A DNA stretch of 64,000 bases from Deinococcus aquaticus. Its GTDB lineage: Bacteria > Deinococcota > Deinococci > Deinococcales > Deinococcaceae. A program made the position numbers and the translations under genes. Below the pieces are notes generated by a model. It was not told the origin of the DNA. It made no database searches and was given only the letters and a program-made list of their open reading frames with translations. Of this stretch, positions 38,729 through 55,190 are shown one piece after another (the first letter of the stretch is position 1; each line of letters begins with the position of its first letter). Where the stretch lies: NCBI RefSeq assembly GCF_028622095.1, contig NZ_CP115165.1, forward strand, positions 2,973,501 to 3,037,500. Direction: 5' to 3'.

Positions 38729-39106
38729 ATGTCCCGCTCCGCCCTGCTTCTCATTGCCCTGGCGTGCGCGCCGCTGCTGGGCGGCTGCCGTTACACGTTC
38801 GTGCCGCTGATTCCCGCGCAGGTAAACGTGGACCTGCCCGTGCGCCTCACGAGCGCCACGCTGGAACGGCAGGGCGAGACCCTGAAGCTCTCGGCGCAGG
38901 TGGACGGCCGTTTCGAGCCGGGCTTCCTGACCGTCCGCTGGTTCGACGGCGGCCGGCTGCTGGGCACCGACAGCGTGTACCTGGACGGGGCGCAGCGCCG
39001 CGCCGCCTTCACGTGGATGGCCGCCCAGCCCGGCACGTACCGCGCGGTCCTGTCGTTCGGCGGGACGGTGCTGCGGCAGGTCGAACTGTACGAGGTGCAG
39101 CCGTGA
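38729..39106 (+). CDS. Small lipoprotein, uncharacterised
   Basis: 125 residues. Short signal sequence with lipobox LLGGC at about 16-20. The mature region is beta-rich ([40 protein letters not shown]), like an Ig-fold or DUF-type adapter. TAGATT box six bases before the ATG. Its stop overlaps the GTG of the pyrophosphatase-like gene (GTGA), so the pair is co-translated. No function known. Confidence 0.7.
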   Translation: MSRSALLLIALACAPLLGGCRYTFVPLIPAQVNVDLPVRLTSATLERQGETLKLSAQVDGRFEPGFLTVRWFDGGRLLGTDSVYLDGAQRRAAFTWMAAQPGTYRAVLSFGGTVLRQVELYEVQP

Positions 39107-39534
39107 CGCCAGCGGGCGGGCCGCAGCCGCGCACCTGGGACGGCGTGGTCGAGTGGACGGCCGGCACCCGCGAGCGGTTCATCTGGCAGGCCGGGCAGCT
39201 CAAACCGCTGCGGACCGAGGCGTGGGACGCGCCCGTCAATTACGGCTGCGTGCCCGGCACCTGGAATCCCGCCGACGACGCCGAGGTGGACGCCGTGTGG
39301 CTGGGCGGGCCCCTGCCGGTCGGCACGCGCCGCACGCTGGCCCCGGCAGGGCTGCTGCACCTGCATGACGGGGATCACAAGGTCATCTTCGACGCGCGCC
39401 CCACCGCGCCGGATGCACCGCTGGACGGCGCGGCCGTGCAGGCACTCCTGAACTGGTTCCCGCCCGACCGGGGCGCCCGCCTGCTGCCGGCCCACGAGGC
39501 CGCCGCGTGGCTGGCCGACTGCAGCACTCCCTGA
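39103..39534 (+). CDS. Inorganic pyrophosphatase-like protein (degenerate active site)
   Basis: 143 residues. [21 protein letters not shown] parallels the family I pyrophosphatase block YGxIPGT...DxDxxD, and [14 protein letters not shown] parallels the later DxK region. But the central Asp of the DxDxxD metal cluster seems replaced (DDAEVD, Ala at that place), so catalytic activity is doubtful. Length is shorter than the usual 170-180 residues. The GTG start overlaps the lipoprotein stop. An alternative is an unrelated beta-barrel protein; call is moderate. Confidence 0.55.
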   Translation: MTPAGGPQPRTWDGVVEWTAGTRERFIWQAGQLKPLRTEAWDAPVNYGCVPGTWNPADDAEVDAVWLGGPLPVGTRRTLAPAGLLHLHDGDHKVIFDARPTAPDAPLDGAAVQALLNWFPPDRGARLLPAHEAAAWLADCSTP

Positions 39535-39583
39535 AAAAGGGGCGGCTGAAGAAGGGTCCGGGACGCGCTGGAACGGGGCGAGG

Positions 39584-40495
39584 TCAGGGTTGCGCGAGCG
39601 GCTGGGCGGGCCGGGATGGCTGGGTAGACCGGGATGGCTGGGCGGGCGTCCAGACCTGCACGACCTGCGTGAGGCGGGCGCTCACCCACGCGAACGCGTC
39701 GCTGCGCGGTGTGGTGACGGCGCTGTGGTCCTCGCGGGACGACACGAACAGCTGCAGGCCCTGGCGGGTGCCGTCCAGGCGGGTGTTGACGCTCAGGTCG
39801 AACAGGTAGTTGACGGGCAGGCCGCCGCTGGCGCTGCGGGCCGGGTAGCGTTTGCTCTGCACTTCCAGGTTGACGGTCACGTTGGGCCACACCACGTCCT
39901 TGATGTTGCGGCGCGCGCCGTTCACCTGGATCAGGTCGCAGGCTTCCAGCAGGCTGGGCGTCTGGTCGTGGCCGCGCAGCAGCGCCTGGAAATCGCCGCG
40001 CCAGCCGACGCAGATGGCGTCCAGGTCGATCTGCACGTCGAAGGTCACGTCCGGGTTCACGCGGGTCAGGTGGTGCAGCCACACCGCCCCCTGCGAGTGT
40101 CCCAGCAGCACCAGCCGGGGCGGGTGGGGGCCGCGCAGCCAGGGTTTGATGGCGGTCAGGTCGGCCTGCAACGCGGCGTACCCGCGCTGGTCGGCCCCGA
40201 TGAACGGGGACCGGAACTGCCCGGCCGGGTGGCTGGCGTACCCGCTGGCCTGCACGCTCAGGCCGCGCGCGGTGAACACGCCGGCCAGGGCGTCCAGCGT
40301 GCCGCGCCCCGACAGGTAATCCACGTTGTCACGCGGGGCCTGACAGGGCGGCCCGCACCGGCCGGAGACCGACAGGATCACCACGTCGGGCGGCGGACCA
40401 GCCAGGTTCAGGGGCGGGGTGCGCGGGGCCTGCGGCGTGAACCGGGGGGCGCACGCCGTGAGCAGCACAAGCAGGAGCAGAAGCGGAGCGCGCAT
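39584..40495 (-). CDS. Lipoprotein with cutinase/alpha-beta hydrolase-like core
   Basis: 303 residues. Signal with lipobox LLTAC, then PPDVVILSVSGRCGPPCQ, a nucleophile elbow LVLLGHSQGAVWLHHL (GxSxG) and DLDAICVGWRGDF. Paired cysteines near the N-terminus may form a disulfide. The C-terminal tail has a short tandem repeat (TPAQPSRSTQPSRPAQP). Probably an outer-envelope esterase or lipase-like protein; substrate unknown. A TACACT box precedes the ATG by nine bases. Confidence 0.72.
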   Translation of the reverse strand: MRAPLLLLLVLLTACAPRFTPQAPRTPPLNLAGPPPDVVILSVSGRCGPPCQAPRDNVDYLSGRGTLDALAGVFTARGLSVQASGYASHPAGQFRSPFIGADQRGYAALQADLTAIKPWLRGPHPPRLVLLGHSQGAVWLHHLTRVNPDVTFDVQIDLDAICVGWRGDFQALLRGHDQTPSLLEACDLIQVNGARRNIKDVVWPNVTVNLEVQSKRYPARSASGGLPVNYLFDLSVNTRLDGTRQGLQLFVSSREDHSAVTTPRSDAFAWVSARLTQVVQVWTPAQPSRSTQPSRPAQPLAQP

Positions 40496-40556
40496 TCGGC
40501 CCCCAGTGTAGAAGCCCTGCGGCAGCGGTAGGTCATGCAGATGCCATTTGCTCCGT

Positions 40557-41281
40557 TCAGGGCTGGTCGGTGGGCTGCCCGGCGGGGCGGTCGCTGCGGC
40601 GGTACAGCTTGGCGGGGCGGCCCGCCTGCCCGTACTGGTGGTCCAGCTGGGCCGCCCCGCTGCGCACGAGGTGTTCGAGGTACCGCCACGCGGTGACGCG
40701 GCTGAGGCTGACCTGCTCGCCGATGTCCTCGGCACTGACGGGGTGCGGGGCGTCCCGCAGGGCCTGCGCGACGCGTTCGAGGGTGTTCGGGTCGATGCCG
40801 CGCGGCAGGCTGGGCAGGGTCGGGCCGAGGCCCAGCAGGCGGTCCAGGCGGCCCTGGTCGAGGCGGCCCTGGTCCACGCGGCCCGCCTCGGCGTGGTGGC
40901 GGGCGCGGTGGCGGGCCAGCAGGTCGTTCAGGCGCGCGCCGGTAAACGGTTTGATCAGGTAGTCGAACGCGCCGTGCGCGAGGGCGAGGCGCACGCTGGC
41001 CTCGTCGTCGGCGGCGGTGATCAGGGCCACGTCGGTGGTCAGGCCCTGGGCGCGCCAGTGGCGCAGCAGGCCCAGGCCGCTGCCGTCGGGCAGGTGCACG
41101 TCCAGCAGGATCAGGTCGGGGGTCAGGGCGCGGGCCAGGGCGTCGGCCTGGGCGCAGGTGGCGGCGCTGCCGACGACGTGCACGTCCGGGTCGCGTTCCA
41201 GCAGGTCGCGGTTCACGCGGGCGACGCGCAGGTCGTCCTCGACCAGCAGGACTCGGGTGGGGGCGGGCGCGGCGGCTGGGT

Positions 41282-41285
<4 letters not shown>
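40557..41285 (-). CDS. Response regulator, CitB/DcuR type
   Basis: 242 residues. Receiver domain with phosphoacceptor Asp62 in [13 protein letters not shown], acidic pair VEDD and conserved Lys in YLIKPF. The linker has a short repeat ([15 protein letters not shown]). The C-terminal HTH ([33 protein letters not shown]) is of the CitB/DcuR kind. Its ATG overlaps the sensor kinase gene's stop by four bases. Presumably activates the divergent tctCBA operon in response to a carboxylate. Confidence 0.9.
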
Positions 41286-43006
<1,721 letters not shown>

Positions 43007-43161
43007 TCTGTTCACACCTGTGCGTTACGTAAGCGGAAAGCGTCGTGCTGCGCGCAACAAACGCCTTGTAGTAAAGGCCGCGTGAGGGTAGGGTAGCCGG
43101 GTACTGACAACCCAGACCGGCTGCCCACCCGAGCGGCAGCCCACCCCCCCGGAGGTTCACC
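43007..43161. promoter_or_regulatory. Divergent control region between the two-component genes and tctC
   Basis: Contains the perfect palindrome TTACGTAA (43025-43032) near the kinase start and a TAGGGT-like -10 near 43090 for tctC, then a GGAGG ribosome site. The palindrome is a candidate response-regulator or other operator site but has no second copy to support it. Confidence 0.4.
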
Positions 43162-44112
<951 letters not shown>

Positions 44113-44225
44113 CGTCAAGTAACACCGACTTTTTCAGCGGTCCGGGCGGCGGCGAGTTTCCTTCGCCCCGCCCGGCTTGCTGTGCCTGCTTCCTTTATCC
44201 ATGGTCTCCACACGAGGTTCGATTC

Positions 44226-44762
44226 ATGTCTGATTCCACCGTCCCCCCCATCCCACCTGCTCCTGCGGCCCCTTCCGCGCGGCCCGGCCTGAGCGTCCCG
44301 GACCTGCTGGTCGCGCTGGGCGTCGTCCTGCTGGGCGCGCTGCTGCTGGCTGGCACGCTGCGGATTCCCTTCGGGATCAATGCCGTGGTCGGCCCGCGCG
44401 TGTTTCCGCTGATCGTGTCGGTTGGCACGCTGCTGCTGGGCGCCCTGCTGACCGTGAACGTCCTGCGCGGCGGCCGCGCCGAACCGGCCGCCGAGGAGGA
44501 CACCGACCCGGACGCCCAGCCCGACCTTCGCCAGCCGGGCCTGATCCTGGGCGGGTTCCTGCTGGGCGCCGCTCTGCTGCAACCGCTGGGTTTCGTGATC
44601 GGCACGGCCCTGATGTACTTCAGCGTGGGCTTCGCGTTCGGTGAGCGGCGCGCGCCGCTGCTGGCGGGCGTGGCGCTGGCCGTGGCGCTCGTCACGTACG
44701 TGGTGTTCACGCGCGGCCTGGGCCTGACCCTTCCGGCCGGCATTCTCAAGGGCGTGCTGTGA
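44226..44762 (+). CDS. tctB: Tripartite tricarboxylate transporter small membrane subunit
   Basis: 178 residues. Four hydrophobic helices as expected for Tct[56 protein letters not shown] and [20 protein letters not shown], with the family PxGxLP ending. The loop between helices 2 and 3 is Glu/Asp rich. 113 bases separate it from tctC; its stop overlaps the tctA start (TGATG). Confidence 0.88.
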   Translation: MSDSTVPPIPPAPAAPSARPGLSVPDLLVALGVVLLGALLLAGTLRIPFGINAVVGPRVFPLIVSVGTLLLGALLTVNVLRGGRAEPAAEEDTDPDAQPDLRQPGLILGGFLLGAALLQPLGFVIGTALMYFSVGFAFGERRAPLLAGVALAVALVTYVVFTRGLGLTLPAGILKGVL

Positions 44763-46252
44763 TGGAGGCCGTCACCTCTCTGCTCGCGGGTTTCGAGACG
44801 GCCCTGACGCCCCTGAACCTGCTGTGGGCGCTGATCGGCGTGACGCTGGGTACCCTGGTGGGCGTGCTGCCCGGCATCGGCCCGGCCCTGACGGTCGCGC
44901 TGCTGCTGCCCGTCACGGCGCAACTACCGCCCGTGAGTGCGTTCATCATGTTCGCCGGGATCTACTACGGCGGCATGTTTGGCGGCAGCACCACCAGCAT
45001 CCTGCTGAACACGCCCGGCGAGAGCAGTTCGATCATCACGGCGCTCGAAGGCAACAAGATGGCCCGCAAGGGGCGTGCGGCCGCCGCTCTGGCCACGGCC
45101 GCCATCGGGTCGTTCGTGGCTGGAACCATCGGCACCATCCTGCTGACCTTCGCCGCGCCCGCCATTGCCAACGTGGCTGTCATGATTCCGCCCAGCGCCA
45201 AGTTCGCGCTGATCATGCTCGCGTTCGTGACCATCAGCGCCACCTTCGGGAACTCCCCACTGCGCGGCCTGATCAGCCTGTTCTTCGGCCTGACCATCGG
45301 GCTGGTCGGCACGGACCTGCAGAGCGGGCAGGCGCGCTTCACGCTGGGCCGCCCGGAACTGCTCGACGGCATCGAGTTCGTCACGGTCGTGATCGGCCTG
45401 TTCGCCGTGGGCGAAACGCTGTTCGTCGCCAGCCGCCTGCGCAAGGACAAGGCCAGCGTCATCAAACTGGATGGCAACGCCAGCATGACCCGTGAAGACT
45501 GGCGGCGCTCCTGGAAACCCTGGCTGCGCGGCACGGCCCTGGGCTTCCCGTTCGGCGCGATTCCCGCCGGCGGCGCCGAGATTCCCACGTTCCTGTCGTA
45601 CACCCTGGAACGCCGCCTGAGCAAGCACCCGGAAGAATTCGGCAAGGGCGCCATCGAGGGCGTCGCCGGGCCGGAAGCCGCGAACAACGCCAGCGCGGCG
45701 GGCGTGCTCGTGCCGCTGCTGACGCTGGGCCTGCCCACCAGCGCCACCGCCGCCATCCTGCTCGCCGCGTTCCAGCAGTACGGCCTGCAACCGGGCCCGC
45801 TGCTGTTCGTCACGAACGGCGACCTCGTGTGGGGCCTGATCGCCAGCCTGTACATCGGGAACGTCATGCTGCTGGCCCTGAACCTGCCGCTCGCTCCCGT
45901 GTGGGCGCGACTGCTGCTGATTCCCCGCCCGTTCCTGTACGCCGGGATTCTGGTGTTCTCCACGGTCGGCGTGTACTCCCTGAACAACTCCGTGTTCGAC
46001 CTGATCCTGCTCGCCATCTTCGGCGTGATCGGGTACGGCATGCGCCGCTTCGACTTTCCGGTCACGCCCGCCATCATCGGCGTGATCCTCGGCCCGGTCG
46101 CGGAAAGTCAGTTCCGCACGGCGCTGCAGCAGAGTAACGGCAACCCCACCATCTTCCTGCAGAGCCCCCTGACCGTCTTCATCCTGCTGGCCGTCCTGGC
46201 CGCCCTGATCGTCCCGGCCGTCCTGAAAGCCCGCGCGGCCCGCCGGGTCTGA
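44762..46252 (+). CDS. tctA: Tripartite tricarboxylate transporter large permease
   Basis: 496 residues, about twelve membrane helices. TctA signatures: [20 protein letters not shown] and [56 protein letters not shown] and [20 protein letters not shown]. This is the translocating subunit that couples to TctB and TctC. ATG at 44762 (an in-frame GTG three bases earlier is possible). Its TGA stop is the first three bases of repeat copy 3. Confidence 0.95.
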   Translation: MEAVTSLLAGFETALTPLNLLWALIGVTLGTLVGVLPGIGPALTVALLLPVTAQLPPVSAFIMFAGIYYGGMFGGSTTSILLNTPGESSSIITALEGNKMARKGRAAAALATAAIGSFVAGTIGTILLTFAAPAIANVAVMIPPSAKFALIMLAFVTISATFGNSPLRGLISLFFGLTIGLVGTDLQSGQARFTLGRPELLDGIEFVTVVIGLFAVGETLFVASRLRKDKASVIKLDGNASMTREDWRRSWKPWLRGTALGFPFGAIPAGGAEIPTFLSYTLERRLSKHPEEFGKGAIEGVAGPEAANNASAAGVLVPLLTLGLPTSATAAILLAAFQQYGLQPGPLLFVTNGDLVWGLIASLYIGNVMLLALNLPLAPVWARLLLIPRPFLYAGILVFSTVGVYSLNNSVFDLILLAIFGVIGYGMRRFDFPVTPAIIGVILGPVAESQFRTALQQSNGNPTIFLQSPLTVFILLAVLAALIVPAVLKARAARRV

Positions 46253-46388
46253 TACGGACTCCGGTTGAATGGTTTGCACAAACCATTTAACCCGAGCGGA
46301 GCGAGTGGGAGCCGGACGGGTTCCGGGCGTGGAGTTGGCAACCCGGTGTGGTTCCGGGTTGTTAACGAAACAGACGGAATCCGTCTGA
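46250..46388 (+). repeat. Stop-codon-associated structured repeat, copy 3
   Basis: Begins TGATACGGACTCCG at the tctA stop and ends CGGAATCCGTCTGA. Hairpin 1 pairs GGTTGAATGGTTT with AAACCATTTAACC; hairpin 2 pairs AACCCGG with CCGGGTT. Same orientation as copy 5 relative to its host gene. Confidence 0.87.
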
Positions 46389-46400
46389 TACACACAGACA

Positions 46401-46431
46401 AGCGCCCCCGACCGTGATGGTCGGGGGCGCT
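46401..46431. terminator. Bidirectional terminator between tctA and sodA
   Basis: Perfect 13-bp stem AGCGCCCCCGACC/GGTCGGGGGCGCT around a 5-base loop, placed between the convergent tct operon and sodA. Confidence 0.75.
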
Positions 46432-46448
46432 GTCATGCCGGGAAGAGG

Positions 46449-47072
<624 letters not shown>

Positions 47073-47103
47073 GATGAGCTCCTTTACAGGCCGGGTGGGC
47101 GGT

Positions 47104-47146
47104 CCCGCACGGTGCGGGCCGTTCCCGGCGACCGCTGTGTATCTTA
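47104..47146 (-). promoter_or_regulatory. sodA promoter -10 and leader hairpin
   Basis: On the minus strand TAAGAT (47146-47141) is the best -10; just downstream the leader can form CCCGCAC/GTGCGGG (47104-47118). A -35 element is not clear in the GC-rich sequence. Confidence 0.45.
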
Positions 47147-47295
47147 CGCGCCGCCGCGCCGCTGCGTGGAGGCCCGGCGGGTTAAGGCGGACTTCATGTT
47201 GCCCGGCAGGTGCCGGGTGGGCGACCGGTGCGCCCTGCATACGGCCACGCACTGGTGCGCGTGCAGGTCGGGCAAATGCTCTAGCATGGCGGGTA

Positions 47296-48975
47296 ATGCG
47301 TTCTCCCCTGCCCCGCGCCGTCCTCAACCGCCTGGAAACCGGGCGGCTGGTGGTGCTCAGCGTGCTGCTGGGCGCCCTGGTCGGGGGCCTGAGCATCATC
47401 CTGCGGCTTACGCTGGACGCCGCCGTGCGGCTGGGCACCCTGATCACGGATTACGCGCCGCCCGGCACGACCGGCGAGGGCGGCCTGATGATGGCCTTCG
47501 GAACGGCCGCTCCGTGGGGACTGCTGGCGCTGCCGCTGCTGGGCGCGCTGTACGCGTGGCTGGTCCCCGCCCGGCTGGGTGACCCGCTGACGCAACTGGT
47601 GCGCGGCTACCACGGGCGCGGGCAGTGGCCGGGGCCGCTGGTGCAGGTGCGGACGCTGCTGGCGACCCTGCTGGCGTACGGCTCGGGCCTGCTGATCGGG
47701 CGGGACTCGGCGTTCACCATGACCGGGCAACTGGGCGCGCGGCTGATGCAGCGCGTGACCCGCCTGGACGCCGTCGAGGTCCGCACGCTGACCCTGGCGG
47801 GCGCGGCGGCGGCGCTGGGCGCGGTGCTGCACGCGCCGCTGGCCGCCGCGATCCTGATTGCCGAGGTGCTGTACCGCCGCTTCGAGTTCGAGTTCGAGGT
47901 GGTCATGCCGTGCGTGCTGGCGGCCGTGGCCGGGACGGCCGTGTACGGACTGGCGTTCGGCTTCGCGCCGCTGCTGGCCTTCCCGGACGTGCAGGTGCCG
48001 GCCAGCACGCAGTTCCCGGCGTTTCTGCTGGTGGCGCTGGCGGCCACGCTGCTGGGCTGGCTGTCGCTGCTGGCGTGCCGGGTCGTGCCTGAGGCGTGGT
48101 CCGAGGGGCGGTTCCGGCCGCTGCTGGGCCTGATCTTCGGCGGGATCACGGCGGCCGCCGCCGTCTTCAGCACGCCGGCCGTGCTGGGCGACGGGAGCGG
48201 CTGGGTGCAGCTGAGCGCGGCCGGGTTCATGGGCACCGAGGGCCTGGGGCAGAGCGCGTGGCGCTGGCTGCTGCTGGCGCTGGGCGCGCAGATCGCGCTG
48301 GGCGGCGGGGTGCTGCCGTCGGTGGGTGTGGGCGGCCTGCTGGGCGCGGGCCTGAGCAGCCTGCTGGGCGTGGATACCGCCACCGGCAGCATGGTCGGGG
48401 CGGTCGCGTTCCTGACGGTCACGCTGAACGTGCCGCTGGCCGCCACGCTACTGGCCGTCGCGTGGGGCGGCGACACGCTGCTGCCCGTGGCGCTGGTCGC
48501 CAGTGGCGTGGCGCACGTCCTGAGCGGCACGAGCGGAATCGTTCCGTCGCAGCTTCAGGCCCGGCGGGACAGCGCCGTGCATGCCGGGCCGGCGTGGCTG
48601 CCGGACTCCGTGCGGTTCATCTCGCGCCGGCCCACGGCCGGGCAGCCCGGCGTGCCGTTCGACGCGCCGCAGGACGCCCCGGCCACCCAGCCGGACGCCC
48701 TCAGCCCGGACCTGCCGGTGGACGGCGACCTGCTGCCCGCCCCCACCGCCGAGCGCGAACTGTACCGCCGGGTCGTGCCGCCCAGCTGGCGCGGCGCGCG
48801 CCTGAGCATCCTGAGCCTTCCGCCGGGTGTGGAGGTGGTCGGGATCGTCCGGGACGGCTCGGTGCGCCTGCCCCGCCCGGAACTGCGCCTGACCGCGCAG
48901 GACGAACTGGTGTTCCTGGCCCGCCCGGAGGCTTACAACGCGCTCGAAGGCATCCTGCGTCTGCCGGGCAGCTGA
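47296..48975 (+). CDS. ClC-type chloride channel/antiporter with C-terminal RCK-like domain
   Basis: 559 residues. Membrane part shows the ClC pattern of helices, with [20 protein letters not shown] where GKEGP is usual and [15 protein letters not shown] (GGxF-like filter region). The gating Glu position appears as Asp with following Ser-Ala, which may alter gating or coupling. After about residue 480 a soluble TrkA-C/RCK-like domain ([41 protein letters not shown]) could bind a ligand. ATG lies eight bases after TAGCAT. No operon partner; divergent from sodA. Confidence 0.85.
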   Translation: MRSPLPRAVLNRLETGRLVVLSVLLGALVGGLSIILRLTLDAAVRLGTLITDYAPPGTTGEGGLMMAFGTAAPWGLLALPLLGALYAWLVPARLGDPLTQLVRGYHGRGQWPGPLVQVRTLLATLLAYGSGLLIGRDSAFTMTGQLGARLMQRVTRLDAVEVRTLTLAGAAAALGAVLHAPLAAAILIAEVLYRRFEFEFEVVMPCVLAAVAGTAVYGLAFGFAPLLAFPDVQVPASTQFPAFLLVALAATLLGWLSLLACRVVPEAWSEGRFRPLLGLIFGGITAAAAVFSTPAVLGDGSGWVQLSAAGFMGTEGLGQSAWRWLLLALGAQIALGGGVLPSVGVGGLLGAGLSSLLGVDTATGSMVGAVAFLTVTLNVPLAATLLAVAWGGDTLLPVALVASGVAHVLSGTSGIVPSQLQARRDSAVHAGPAWLPDSVRFISRRPTAGQPGVPFDAPQDAPATQPDALSPDLPVDGDLLPAPTAERELYRRVVPPSWRGARLSILSLPPGVEVVGIVRDGSVRLPRPELRLTAQDELVFLARPEAYNALEGILRLPGS

Positions 48976-49100
48976 AACCGGGACGGGTCGGCCGCCGACA
49001 CACTGACCGCTGACGTGCCCCTGCCGGGCTGTCCTGGCATGCGGAACCGCTTCCGGCTGGCCCGGCGGCCGGGCGGCGTGCGGCGCGGATAATGCCGCTC

Positions 49101-50333
49101 ATGACGCCTGCCTCTTTCCGCGCCTGGGACCGGAACGAACGGCTGGGCATCCTGAACGGCTGGGCGGTATTCACCGGAGACGGGTTCCTGAACGTGTCGG
49201 TCGTCGTCGTGGGCTTTGCCGCGCGGCTGGGCGCGCCCAACTGGGTGATCGGGCTGCTGCCGGCCATCGCGGCGGGCGGGTGGATGCTGCCGCAACTGCT
49301 GGTGGCCGCGCGGGTCCGTAGCCTGCCGTTCAAGTTACCGGTGTACCGGTCGGCAGCGCTCGTCCGGACCGGCACGTACGTGGCGATGGTCCTGATCGCG
49401 GCCCTGCTGACGGACAGCCCGGCGCTGTGCCTGACGCTGTTCGTGCTGGCCATGCTACTGAACGCCCTGGCGTCCGGCGTGTCCGGCCTGCCGTTCCTGG
49501 AAGTGGTCAGCAAAACGGTACCGTCCGCGCGCCGCCCGCGTTTTTTCGGGACGCGCAACCTGTACGGCGGCCTGCTGGCGTTCGGGGCGGGCCTGCTGGT
49601 CCGCTGGATTCTGGCGTCGGACCTGCCGTTCCCGCTGAATTACGCGCTGATCTTCGCGCTGGGCACGGCGGCGTTCACGTTCGGGTACTGGGTGTTCGGA
49701 CTGGTCACGGAGCCCGCCGATCCGCCCCTGGCGCGGCAGGGCACCCGCGCGGAGTTCCGCGCCATTCCCGCCACGCTGCGCGACCCGCACTTCCGGGCGT
49801 TCCTGATCGTGCGCCTGCTGCTGGCGGCCGCCAGCATGAGCGAACCGTTCTTCGCCGTGAACGCCCTGCGGGAATTGAACTACCCGGCCGCCACGCTGGG
49901 CGTGTTCGTGATGGCCCTGACCGGCGCGGCCCCCCTGTCGAACGTGGTGTGGCAGCGCGTGGCCGAGCGCAAGGGCTCGCGGCGCATCATCCGCTACGCC
50001 AGCGTGTTCTACGGTCTGGCCCCGCTGTACGCCATCGCGGTCGGCGCACTGGGCCTGAACGCCTGGGCGTACCTGGGGGTGTTCGTGCTGTCCAGCGTGG
50101 CCACGCAGGGCTTCAACCTGGGGCACACCAATCACCTGCTGAACATCGCGCCCGAGGACGCCCGCAGCCGCTACATCGGCACGCTGAACACCCTGGTCGG
50201 CGCGGCCCTGTTCACCCCGGTGATCGGGGGACTGCTGGCCGACCGGGTCGGGTACACGCCCGTGTTCGCGGTCAGCGGCCTGCTGTGCGCCGCCGCGTGG
50301 TGGCAGTGCGGGAAACTGCGCCGCGACGCGTAG
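49101..50333 (+). CDS. MFS transporter
   Basis: 410 residues with about twelve hydrophobic helices in two halves: for example NWVIGLLPAIAAGGWMLPQL, YVAMVLIAALLTDSPALCLT in the N half and VFVLSSVATQGFNLGHTNHL, LVGAALFTPVIGGLLADRVG in the C half. Short basic loop RVAERKGSRR matches MFS motif A-like turns. Substrate unknown; the lack of known drug-efflux hallmarks leaves it open. GATAAT box seven bases before the ATG (leaderless). Confidence 0.85.
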   Translation: MTPASFRAWDRNERLGILNGWAVFTGDGFLNVSVVVVGFAARLGAPNWVIGLLPAIAAGGWMLPQLLVAARVRSLPFKLPVYRSAALVRTGTYVAMVLIAALLTDSPALCLTLFVLAMLLNALASGVSGLPFLEVVSKTVPSARRPRFFGTRNLYGGLLAFGAGLLVRWILASDLPFPLNYALIFALGTAAFTFGYWVFGLVTEPADPPLARQGTRAEFRAIPATLRDPHFRAFLIVRLLLAAASMSEPFFAVNALRELNYPAATLGVFVMALTGAAPLSNVVWQRVAERKGSRRIIRYASVFYGLAPLYAIAVGALGLNAWAYLGVFVLSSVATQGFNLGHTNHLLNIAPEDARSRYIGTLNTLVGAALFTPVIGGLLADRVGYTPVFAVSGLLCAAAWWQCGKLRRDA

Positions 50334-50412
50334 GCCTGACCGGAAGCCAGCCAGTCATCCGGCCCCCCTCCCCCCTCCGGTTGACCGTTTCCGTGGACGG
50401 TTCAACCGAAGC

Positions 50413-50497
50413 TCATACGGACTCCGTCTGTTTCGCTCCTGCTCGCACATCCGCTCGGATTGACCGGTTTTCGCAAACCATTCAATCGGAGTCCGTA

Positions 50498-50500
<3 letters not shown>
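50413..50500 (-). repeat. Stop-codon-associated structured repeat, copy 4 (internally deleted)
   Basis: 88 bp. Minus-strand reading TGATACGGACTCCG, hairpin 1 (GATTGA.../...TCAATC), CCGAGCGGA, then directly GAAACAGACGGAGTCCG. The GTTCCGGGCGTGGAG and hairpin 2 segments (about 50 bp) are missing. The right-end TCA is the stop of glnQ. An imperfect hairpin CGGTTGA-CCGT/ACGG-TTCAACCG lies just beyond it (about 50379-50408). Confidence 0.82.
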
Positions 50501-51322
<822 letters not shown>

Positions 51323-51641
51323 GCAGGCAGTCTACCGTCCGCCCGCCGGGCGTGACAGGACTGGGCCGGGCTGTGCTTGTGCTGGGCTGTGCTGGGCGGG
51401 CGCGGTCCACACGCTCCGTGCCTGCCACGGGCCGCACCCGGGTGTCGCCGCGCCCAGGTTTCGAAAGGCGGCCCGGCGGGTTTCGTTGACGGGTGGGCGA
51501 TCCTCTGTACGAAACCCGCCCGGTCCGTTAGAAGGCGGCGCCGTCAACTGTTTATCAGGCCTGCATGCTAGGATGACCTCTATTCTCACGCGCGGTTCAG
51601 GCTGCCTGCAGGCCGCCGAACCTTTCAAAACAGGAGTTCCC

Positions 51642-52610
51642 ATGAAGAAAAGCACCCGTCAGCTGACCGCTGTTCTCGTTCTCGGTACGGCCGCCGCCGC
51701 CCTCGCCCAGGGCACCACCTTCCTGACCATCGGGTCGGGCAGCACCACCGGCGTGTACTTCCCGGTCGCGACCGGCATGGCCAAGATGCTCAACGACGCC
51801 GGCAGCGGCGTGCGCGCCAACGCCCGCTCGACCGGCGGCAGCGTGTTCAACATGAGCGCCATCGCCAGCGGGGAACTCGACGCGGCCGTCGCGCAGAACG
51901 ACGTCGTGTACTACGCGTACAAGGGCACGGGCCTCCAGGCGTTCCAGGGCAAGGCGAACAGCAAACTGCGCACCATGGCCGTCCTGTACCCCGAGGTGCT
52001 GCACGTCGTGGCGCGCAAGGACAGCGGCATCAAGACCATCGCGGACCTGAAAGGCAAGCGCGTGGTCATCGGTGACCTGGGCTCCGGCACGGAGCTGACC
52101 GCCAAGCAGGTCATGGAAGCGTACGGCCTGGGCTTCGACGACCTGGGGCAGGCGCTGCGCGTCTCGCCCGCCCAGGGCATCAGCCTGATGCAGGACAAGC
52201 GCGCCGACGCGCTGTTCTACACCGTGGGCGTGGGCGCCAGCGCCATCGCGCAGATCGCGCAGACCGTGGACGTGAACATGGTCCCGGTCAGCGGGAACCA
52301 GGCCAGCAGCCTGCTCAAGAAGTACCCCTTCTACGTGCGGTACAACATTCCCGCCAAGAGCTACAAGGGCATCGGCGCGACCGTGCCCAGCGTCGCCGTG
52401 CAGGCCACGCTGGTCACCAGCACCGCCATGAGCGAGGACGCCATCTACAAGGCCATGAAGGGCATCTTCGACAACGAGGCCGACCTGAAGGCCATTCACC
52501 CCAGCCTGGCCACCAACTTCAGTTACGCCAAGGCCGTCAAGGGTCTGCCCGCGCCGCTGCACCCGGGCGCCGTGAAGTTCTTCAAGGAAAAAGGCCTGAA
52601 CGTCAAGTGA
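51642..52610 (+). CDS. TAXI-family TRAP transporter solute-binding subunit
   Basis: 322 residues. Signal peptide KKSTRQLTAVLVLGTAAAALA-Q. TAXI signatures TFLTIGSGSTTGVYFPVATG, ARSTGGSVFNMSAIASGELD and DLKGKRVVIGDLGSGTE. Binds the substrate outside the membrane; TAXI ligands are often glutamate/glutamine or dicarboxylates. CAGGAG site before the ATG at 51642. Followed at 168 bases by its fused membrane subunit. Confidence 0.92.
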   Translation: MKKSTRQLTAVLVLGTAAAALAQGTTFLTIGSGSTTGVYFPVATGMAKMLNDAGSGVRANARSTGGSVFNMSAIASGELDAAVAQNDVVYYAYKGTGLQAFQGKANSKLRTMAVLYPEVLHVVARKDSGIKTIADLKGKRVVIGDLGSGTELTAKQVMEAYGLGFDDLGQALRVSPAQGISLMQDKRADALFYTVGVGASAIAQIAQTVDVNMVPVSGNQASSLLKKYPFYVRYNIPAKSYKGIGATVPSVAVQATLVTSTAMSEDAIYKAMKGIFDNEADLKAIHPSLATNFSYAKAVKGLPAPLHPGAVKFFKEKGLNVK

Positions 52611-52778
52611 GTGCAGGCACTCCGGTCCGGGGCGAGGCGTCCTGAACCGGAACAGCCGGGGCCAGCCGTGACATGATCGGGCTGGCCCCACACCTTGATT
52701 CCCGCCCGCCAATTCCCGCACCGGCGCACCCGCAGACCCCGGTCCGGGCCATTTCTGTTCAAGGAGAACCCCAGACGC

Positions 52779-54932
<2,154 letters not shown>

Positions 54933-54935
<3 letters not shown>

Positions 54936-55070
54936 TACGGACTCCGGTTGAAAGGTTTGCAAAACCTTTCAACCCGAGCGGAGCAAGCAGGAGCAAAGAG
55001 GATTCCGGGCGTGGAGTTGGCAACCCGGTGCCCCTCCGGGTTGTTAACGGAACAGACGGAATCCGCATGA
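54933..55070 (+). repeat. Stop-codon-associated structured repeat, copy 5
   Basis: Starts TGATACGGACTCCG at the TRAP permease stop and ends CGGAATCCGCATGA. Hairpin 1 has GGTTGAAAGGTTT with a perfect partner (AAACCTTTCAACC-like); hairpin 2 AACCCGG/CCGGGTT. Same orientation as copy 3. Confidence 0.87.
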
Positions 55071-55127
55071 GCCGCCGCGCCTGATCTGCTCCGCCCGATC
55101 AGGGGTCCCTCAAGGAATACCCAAGCT

Positions 55128-55159
55128 GAAACGCCCCGCCCACCGTGCCGGGGCGTTTC
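55128..55159 (+). terminator. Terminator-like hairpin before the AI-2E family gene
   Basis: GAAACGCCCCG paired with CGGGGCGTTTC, 11 bp, 58 bases past repeat copy 5. Probably ends TRAP operon transcripts. Confidence 0.65.
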
Positions 55160-55190
55160 GCGTGGCGGGGCGCGGTGTCAGGATAATGAG

